64,000 bases of DNA from Cinclus cinclus (Eukaryota > Chordata > Aves > Passeriformes > Cinclidae): positions 30,886,654-30,950,653 of the forward strand of contig NC_085052.1 of the NCBI RefSeq assembly GCF_963662255.1. The letters are read 5' to 3'. Of this stretch, positions 57,685 through 64,000 are shown piece by piece (the stretch's first letter is position 1; each line of letters opens with the position of its first letter). Position numbers and translations under genes: made by a program. The notes under the pieces were generated by a model. It was not told where the DNA came from and ran no database searches. It saw nothing but the letters and a program-made list of their open reading frames with translations.

Positions 57685-59305
57685 CTTTCTGGGGATCTTT
57701 TTTTCACAATGTCATTTCCTAAAACAATCAGTGGCTTTCATGGTAAGTCATTGCACTTGGAAATTTTATCTTCATCATCCTGCAGTACACTGGTTTTAGT
57801 TCTTGAGGGTATCAAGACTGCCCTATGTAATGAATGCTTCATGTATTTTAGAAACGTTTTAGTGGATGAGTCCAGAAGCAGAAGTTCACAAATTGGCAGG
57901 GAGAATGATCACAGCAATGGTCCTGTCCAAGGGGCTGAGGGCACGTGGGTCAGTTTTGATGGAGTGACTTAAGCAAAGTGGGGTTTTTTAGGGGGGTTGC
58001 AGACCTCTCATATTCCTCTCCCGGCTAATGTAGGAGCAAGTTTGCTACAAAATTAAGAGAAAAGTGCTACTGACACCTAATTCTATGGAGAACCCATGGC
58101 CATTGGTCACTAAATCCCCTGTCCACATCTTGCCAAATGGCAGGGGGAAGTGTTCTTTTACACCTGTGGGAGAGCTCAGCAAATTCTCATTTTCTCTCAG
58201 AAGCTGCGTGTTCTCAAGGAGAAAATATTCACAGTGTCAAATCCTCTGCGCCGGTGACTGTCTAAACCCCCAGGCCTGTGTATGTGGTTTTGGCTGGTAA
58301 GTAGTTTTTCAGTGCTCAGCACTCCTGTTCAGAGCAGTGAACATGGTTCAGATGGCAGGACTGTCTGCAGCCCATAAGTCTAGTGCATCTTCTTCCTGCT
58401 TTTTGCTGCATAGGAGAGATTTGATGGATTGCCTTTGGTTCACACAGTAAACATATCCCATTAAAATCAGTCTTCTGAATCTAATGTTTGTCTAATAGAT
58501 TGCTTTCCTCACATCTCAACATATTTAACTCCTAGTAAAGAGATCAGGCCTCCTGGCAGGACTCCCTGTTATTTGGCATCTTCTTAGCATGATTAGAAAC
58601 ACAGATCTTAGGGGAACAGCTCCCTCTGTACAGGAGCTGTTTGGTCAGATGCTGTTCATGCCCTGAAATGGGAGGTTTAATCAGGTTTCCTCATTCTGAG
58701 AATCGCACTGAAGGGATGAAAAGCTTATCCCTTTCCCCTTGCTGAAGCCTTGCATTGCTGTGCAGCGTGTTCCATGTGGGTTCCCATTAGTTACCCTGCA
58801 CCAGAGGCAAAGCCTGGCAGCAAATGCACACGGGAGGAGCCGTGTCCCAGCTCTGCTGCAGCCCTGCAGGCAAGCAGCTGGCACAGAGCCACTGCTCCTT
58901 TCCCTCTCCTCCTCCCTTGCTGGGAAATTACCCATTGAAAGCCATGTCTAGCAGAGAGCTGGTGCCACCCCTGGACTACCAAAACGTAGGGCAAGGGAGG
59001 TGGATTGCTAAAATACAGCCTGGAGGCAGATAGGAGCTTTGACAAGACAAAAAATTGTTTGACATCTTGGTTGGGGCTGAGGGACCTTTAGCAGCACAGC
59101 ACTGGGGACTGGAAGAGTTCAGCAAATGCTGCTGTGTGTCAGCCTGGTTCTGCCATTCTTTCCAGGTAAGGAAAGAAATGTCTCAGGTGAGGGACTGGGA
59201 ACTCAGTGGTGAATCCAAGAGACAGAGACTTCTAAGAGCACTGCTCTCTCTGCTGCTCTCAGATCATCCTGGGCAGGTCCTACTACTCCGGGTTTTGAAA
59301 GTGTT
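57685..59305. other. Unassigned noncoding DNA with a G+C-richer patch
   Basis: The part at 58740-59000 is locally G+C-richer and has five mutually overlapping frames on both strands, none with a domain. No CpG island is apparent and nothing is recognised. Confidence 0.5.
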
Positions 59306-59326
59306 GTTTGTTTGTTTGTTTGTTTG
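59306..59326 (+). repeat. (GTTT)5 microsatellite
   Basis: Five perfect GTTT units plus G. Confidence 0.9.
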
Positions 59327-61199
59327 ATTTGAAGATGTAATCTATGAGATGTAATCACCATACTGTCTCTATCTCTCTTTTAAGCAGCAGCAGAGATGAG
59401 TTGATTACACCAATCCCCCTCAAAGTATGGAGCTTACAAGAGAGGTAAACAATTATCCAAGGATTTTTTTTATCAGAGCAAAGTAAATTCCCTCCCTTCA
59501 ATTTCTTCACTAGAGTAACATTTTCTTTCCTGGTTTACTCAGGTTTACTCTGCGCTGATGTGCTGTTTATCTAGATTTCATCTCCATAGGGTTGCCTTGC
59601 GGTTCTGTAAATACAAGTATGTCTAACAAAGGGAAAATTCATCCTGAGATTCAACATTTTGAAGACTGAATCATCAAACCACAGCTTCTGTGTGTTCAGT
59701 GTAACATCCTAGCCCCATCAGTGTTATGTATGCTTCATTCCAGGCAGCAGCTCAAACAGAAAATAAATTATTCAGACTGAAAGTAAGAGGACAGTAAGTT
59801 TCCAGAATTGCCAGAATTTGATTAGTCATTGATGCCTTTGTAGAGGCAGCATTCTGAGGGACAGTTTTCATGTAAACACTGTCTCCTTCAGAGTCCTGGG
59901 AGCTTTAATAGCTCATCTTCTTCCATGTGAAAAACATTGCGCTTGGTTTCTGTTTTTCTGGTTTCTATATGTAAAAAGGAAAGTAGAAAGAGTGATATTA
60001 AAGAGAAATAAGATAAAAACCACAGAGGATTTCAGCACAAAAAAAAAACAAAAAAAAACCCATGAAGCTCCAGGTGTGTGTTTGTCGATTAAGAGCAGAT
60101 ATCTCAAGAGCCAGGAATTCATTGTTTATATGCACATACAGAAATGCTGAGATGAAAATCAAGAGATTACTTAGCAAACACCTTTCACCAGGTTCAGCTC
60201 CAGTCAGTAGATCTGGTGTTCTAATGACCTGTTTTGTTGTCAACATTTGAATCTGATGCTGAATATTTTGGCTGTTATTCCCCAGAAATCTGCTGCGTGA
60301 GCAGTGTGAAGGGGGCCATATGGGTGTGCAGGCTGGTGAGTGTACACAGCAGTTTTATTAATGAGGAGAGATTTGTGTGGCTGCAGGGACACGATTTTAA
60401 CCAGCTCCCAGCTGATTCCACCCTCCTGTTCCTTGGGTGCCTGAAGGATGCAGTAGGATTGTGGAGTCCCACAGAGCAATTGTGGTGGTTTCTCTCCTTT
60501 CCCCTCACTGATGCTGCAACTTTGACAGTTTCATCAAGCACCAGAGAGTTCTCTGATGAGCAGGGGAAAGCAGAGGAACTCCAGAGGTCCTGACAGAAAT
60601 AATTCAGATCTGTACGCTGTGCCCGAGCTCATTCTGGATCTGGTTTCCCTGTCTGAATGATGTGTGGATAAGTAAAAAGTATCTCTCTATAACCTAGTTT
60701 ATGCAAGCAAAGTCTGAGATAATGCTCTTCTCCTCCAGAAGGCAAATTGAGAAAAAGAAAGCAACCAACCAAACCACAGCCTTTATAATAAGCTGATTTA
60801 TCTTTTAATACCTTGATTTACCATTCCTTCTTTCCCAGTTTTTTTGCTGAATACTTTATCAAAACACATATATTCATTTAACGCTATCCATTTGTCTGCT
60901 AATTTCTTTGCAAAAATCTTTGCAAGAATAAGAATCATGTCATTATAGATGCTGATTAGTGGCATAATATCTCAAACTCAACAGTTTTGTCCTTTTGTCT
61001 GAATGGATCTTCTGACTCAAGGCTATGTGTAGCTGCAGTTGAAAAAGCAAAAAGGAAACTAGATTTCACTGATTGTTTTAATGTAACTGCTAGAAATCAA
61101 GGGAAAAGCTTTAATTTTCTTCAGAGATACAGAAATCAGATACAAAGAACAAAAAGGTGCTTTTCAGCTTTAAATGTGCTTATTCTCTTCTGATGTGTC
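59327..61199. other. Unassigned noncoding DNA
   Basis: Overlapping frames on both strands (60234-60593 plus; 60240-60479 and 60275-60541 minus) contradict one another. An A-rich run lies at about 60039-60058. No gene or transposon is recognised. Confidence 0.5.
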
Positions 61200-62420
61200 A
61201 CTTGACATATGTCAAAATAATGTAACTGCAGGAATTTAAAATCAGGGAGCCACTGAGTGGTTTGGTACAGCAGTAATTGTTTCCTTTGCAAGTTCTTATG
61301 GATAATTATCACGAGTGACAGTAATAACTTTTAGCTGAGCTACCAATTGCCAGAAGGGCTATATCATGACCCTCATTAGTGATGATGTTGGACTGGTGAG
61401 GCTCCATTCAAAATAATACAGTGTAATTGCTGTTTACCCCAGTGACTGTTCCAGCAAATCTGGAATAAAATGCTGAAGAGAAAAAGGGTTTTTTGAGCTC
61501 ACATTCTGCTTAACAGAAAGATTGCTTAGAACAAGAATCCACAGGCTCCTGGATCAAGCCCAGTGCTGAGCAGAATAAAATCTCAATTGAAAACTAGAAT
61601 TGCAGTTCTCAAGCATATGCTAATCATCGTGTTTTAAAACCAATTCCACCCCAAAGAATTCATAGATGGAGCTGTTCCTGTGAGGGACTGGGCACTGGAT
61701 CCATCTGAAGGCTGCAGAGCTCTGAGGTCAGTACTGTACCTACCCACTTCTCACTACCGAGCTCTGGGAAGGGCTTTGCATTCTAGAAAAGCCTTGATGA
61801 AAGAGGCGTCACCAAACCAAACCGAATTCTCAGGAGGTTTAAAAATTCGCACCTGTCAAGTACAGGAAAGAGAAATTTAGAGAAGCAGCAGTGCTAAAGG
61901 CCATTAGCAGCCCATAACAGAGACAGAGATAAAATAACAGGAATTAACAATGCTGAAAGCAGGATTAACCTTAAATACAGAGTTAAAAGTGGTAATAAAG
62001 ATTTCCCAGACTGACTGAATAATTAGATAAAGTGATCAAATAAAATGGGGGAAAAACTTGCTACACTTCAAGCTCTTCGGAATCAGTGGAGATTCATTAC
62101 AGCTGGCTCCAAATGACTCTGAATTAAGGCAGGTTACTCTGTTGCTGAGGAGATCTGCAATTAGGGCCTAAGGCAGTACATTGGAATTATTAATGTATTT
62201 TCAAGACACGTGCCTTCTGCCTGGCTCACGCACAAATATTAAACTTGCATGGAGAAAAGTGCAGCACTAATGCAACAGAGGCAGTCAATTCTCCTGATTA
62301 TGTAAGTTATCAGGAACCTGCTGGTTCTTTTGGGTGAAAGGTCAGGGTGCAGGGGGAAAAGCTGCAGCTTGTGAAGTTATTGCTAGATGATGACTGGGGA
62401 ACTGGGGAGGAGATGAAAAG
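61200..62420. promoter_or_regulatory. Possible conserved noncoding / enhancer-like stretch
   Basis: This stretch has no recognised repeat and a single small frame (61680-61880). It has scattered motifs typical of developmental enhancers: ATAATTAT near 61302, AGATAAAGTGATCAAA near 62026-62041 (GATA- and TCF-like words), ATTATTAATG near 62187 and a CACGTG E-box at 62217-62222. The call rests on appearance only. Confidence 0.25.
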
Positions 62421-62489
62421 CCAGTAGAAGGGTAGAATGGTTCCCTGAGGATAGGGGCTGGTAGGTGACTGGGAGAGTGTAAGTGCTTG

Positions 62490-62600
62490 TTTTTTATTTT
62501 TTTTTTTTTAATTTTTTGTTTGTTTTTTTTTGGGGGGGGGGTTGGAGAATTTTTGAAGTTTTCTGTCTGTTGAGGTTTTTTTTTGTTGTTGTTGTTTGTT
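62490..62600 (+). repeat. T-rich block with G10 and (GTT)n
   Basis: A mainly T stretch (62490-62531) runs into ten G (62532-62541). After 34 ordinary bases comes a T9 run (62576-62584), which leads into GTT triplets up to about 62599. It resembles the T/GTT block at 5685-5740. Confidence 0.9.
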
Positions 62601-64000
62601 TACTTGCTTTTTTAAATAATGTCTAAACAAAAGGTTGGAGATATTTACCAAGGGTAAATTATCACAGTGAGAGGGGCTGAGAGTCTAGGGCATTTTTTGT
62701 TTTGTTTTGTTTTCTTCTGGGGAGAATGCTGTCTCCTCCTATAATTGGAAGATCTTAATGCTAAATGCTGCTGGGTTGGCTTGCTGGAGTCTATAGGAAT
62801 GGAGTCTGCTTGCTTTCAGGAAGGTCTGGGAGTCTTTGTTTTGCTTTTCTACTGTGGAAAAAATGCAGATTAGTTTTTTGTCTTCGGCTTCTTTGTGCAA
62901 AGAAGCTGCGGTCTCTCCCTGCTGTTCCATAGTAGCTGTTCTTTTCTCCCTGGAGTTACCCCTGTCAGCAGTGACTGTGTCTCTCGGTCCCAAACCACTG
63001 CCATTTCCAGAGCTACTGGCATGAGAGAAAAGAGATACAGTGTTAGCTGTGACCCTGTGAGCCGTTCTTTGTTTAGTTTCTTAGAACACTGTAACCTTCT
63101 GCTTATATTTGAAAAACATATTTTTGCAGAATCTTGTGGGGAGCAGGGGCAGTTGATGGAAAATACTGCCCGTTTGGAGCTCTGCATCACAGTGCTCCCA
63201 AACATCCTGCACTGCTAACACACTAACAGGATTCCAAATGAGTGTAGCTTTTCTGCATGGAGATCTAGGAAGCATAGCATGGGAGATAATTAGAAGAGGT
63301 TAAGAAGCAAGATACAAGGAAATTGGCATTTCTATCTAATAGAAATACAATTGTTCAGATTAAACTGAAGAACTACGGGTTGTCACTAATTTAGTGCTCC
63401 GAGGGGAAAATAAGCTCCCAAATTGCATACAGTGCAGTACTTGGCTTGCTGAGCACTTTCCATAATGACTCATTTGTAATATACTCCAAGTGCAAGGAGG
63501 GGAGGGGAGGATGATGTTCCTAACTAGACATGGTCTATCATTTCCTGTATTGGCAACTGTATTGTAACTCATAAGTTGCAGGTGAAGGACTTGAAGTACT
63601 CTGCAGCTTTGTGATAAAAGAGGGAAATGTAATGCTCCTATGAAAATACCATTGAAGGTAAAAGAAAACCTACATCCATCCAGGTGCAGGTCCATTAAAT
63701 GTTCTCTTGGTATGCATCATAATAGAAACATTTAAGAAGGCAGTGTAGCAAAAATTGAAAGAAATATTAAGTGTCTGAAGTCACTGTATCACCTCACTTT
63801 TTGCAGGACTGTTTTTGTGTCAAGTAGGTTGATTTTCATGGTTTTAGTTGCTCTCTTGGTAGTGAAGCAGTAGTCTTTGTCTTGTCCTCCAGTCGTGTGG
63901 AGAAAATATAACTTCAGAGATGTGGGGCTTTTTCTATGTAAGATTATTTAGTTTCTTTTTCAACTTTATAACTATGTGTGCTGTCACTTAGCTATGAGCA
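62601..64000. other. Unassigned noncoding DNA
   Basis: A (TTTTG)n patch lies at 62693-62714 and a short GGGGA-rich patch near 63497-63510. Frames of up to 111 codons overlap on both strands (62870-63205 minus against 62895-63218 plus) without recognised domains. No gene is called. Confidence 0.5.

Noticed and set aside
1..64000. CRISPR arrays, bacterial operons, phage or plasmid modules
   Set aside because: There is no spaced direct-repeat array, no closely packed long frames and no ribosome-binding-site pattern. The repeat content is avian.

Overview
The window looks like nuclear DNA from a bird, most likely a passerine. The best evidence is transposable elements: three truncated CR1-type LINE 3' ends (about 7310-7543, 12434-12664 and 52605-52842) and one short SINE (34799-34928) made of a tRNA-Ile-like head and a CR1-like tail. 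That architecture matches the songbird SINE family described from zebra finch (TguSINE1-like). The SINE is framed by a perfect 7-bp target-site duplication. Base composition is moderately AT-rich, interspersed repeats are sparse and simple repeats are common, as in a bird gene desert or a very long intron.

I found no protein-coding gene I can defend. The open frames are mostly 60-150 codons, occur in all frames, carry no recognisable domain and often shadow low-complexity DNA. The longest are a 216-codon frame inside a GGAT repeat (not a gene) and an unassigned 206-codon frame at 29795-30415 on the minus strand. Two short open stretches behind splice-acceptor-like sequences (22499-22665 and 35900-36048) and one well-formed polyadenylation signal (17711-17716) are recorded as weak candidates. 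I saw no tRNA or rRNA gene, no CRISPR array and no bacterial-style operon.

Layout: 1-7.3 kb is unannotated DNA with a T39/(GTT) tract. 7.3-12.7 kb holds two CR1 fragments, a stretch resembling conserved noncoding DNA (about 10.1-10.74 kb) and a perfect 32-bp tandem duplication. 12.7-28.4 kb is mostly unassigned, with an AT-rich stretch at 17.8-18.9 kb carrying an 11-bp-arm palindrome. 28.4-29.8 kb is AT-rich, with an octamer motif and homeodomain-type motifs. 29.8-31.5 kb holds the 206-codon frame, a minus-strand LTR-like stretch and a (TTCTCC)19 array. 34.8 kb holds the SINE. 41.0-41.34 kb is a second minus-strand LTR-like stretch with a TATA box and an ATTAAA signal. 44.28-44.75 kb is a compound GGAT/GAT array. 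52.6 kb holds the third CR1 fragment. 61.2-62.4 kb again resembles conserved noncoding DNA, followed by a T/G-rich block.

There are no genes to link into a pathway. The one mechanistic relation visible is that the SINE's tail resembles the 3' end of the CR1 copy at 7310-7543, which fits the known model in which a SINE borrows the retrotransposition machinery of a CR1 LINE. I did not find a convincing undescribed system. The most unusual structures are the compound GGAT/GAT array, the (TTCTCC)19 tract beside an LTR-like segment, and the possible regulatory clusters.
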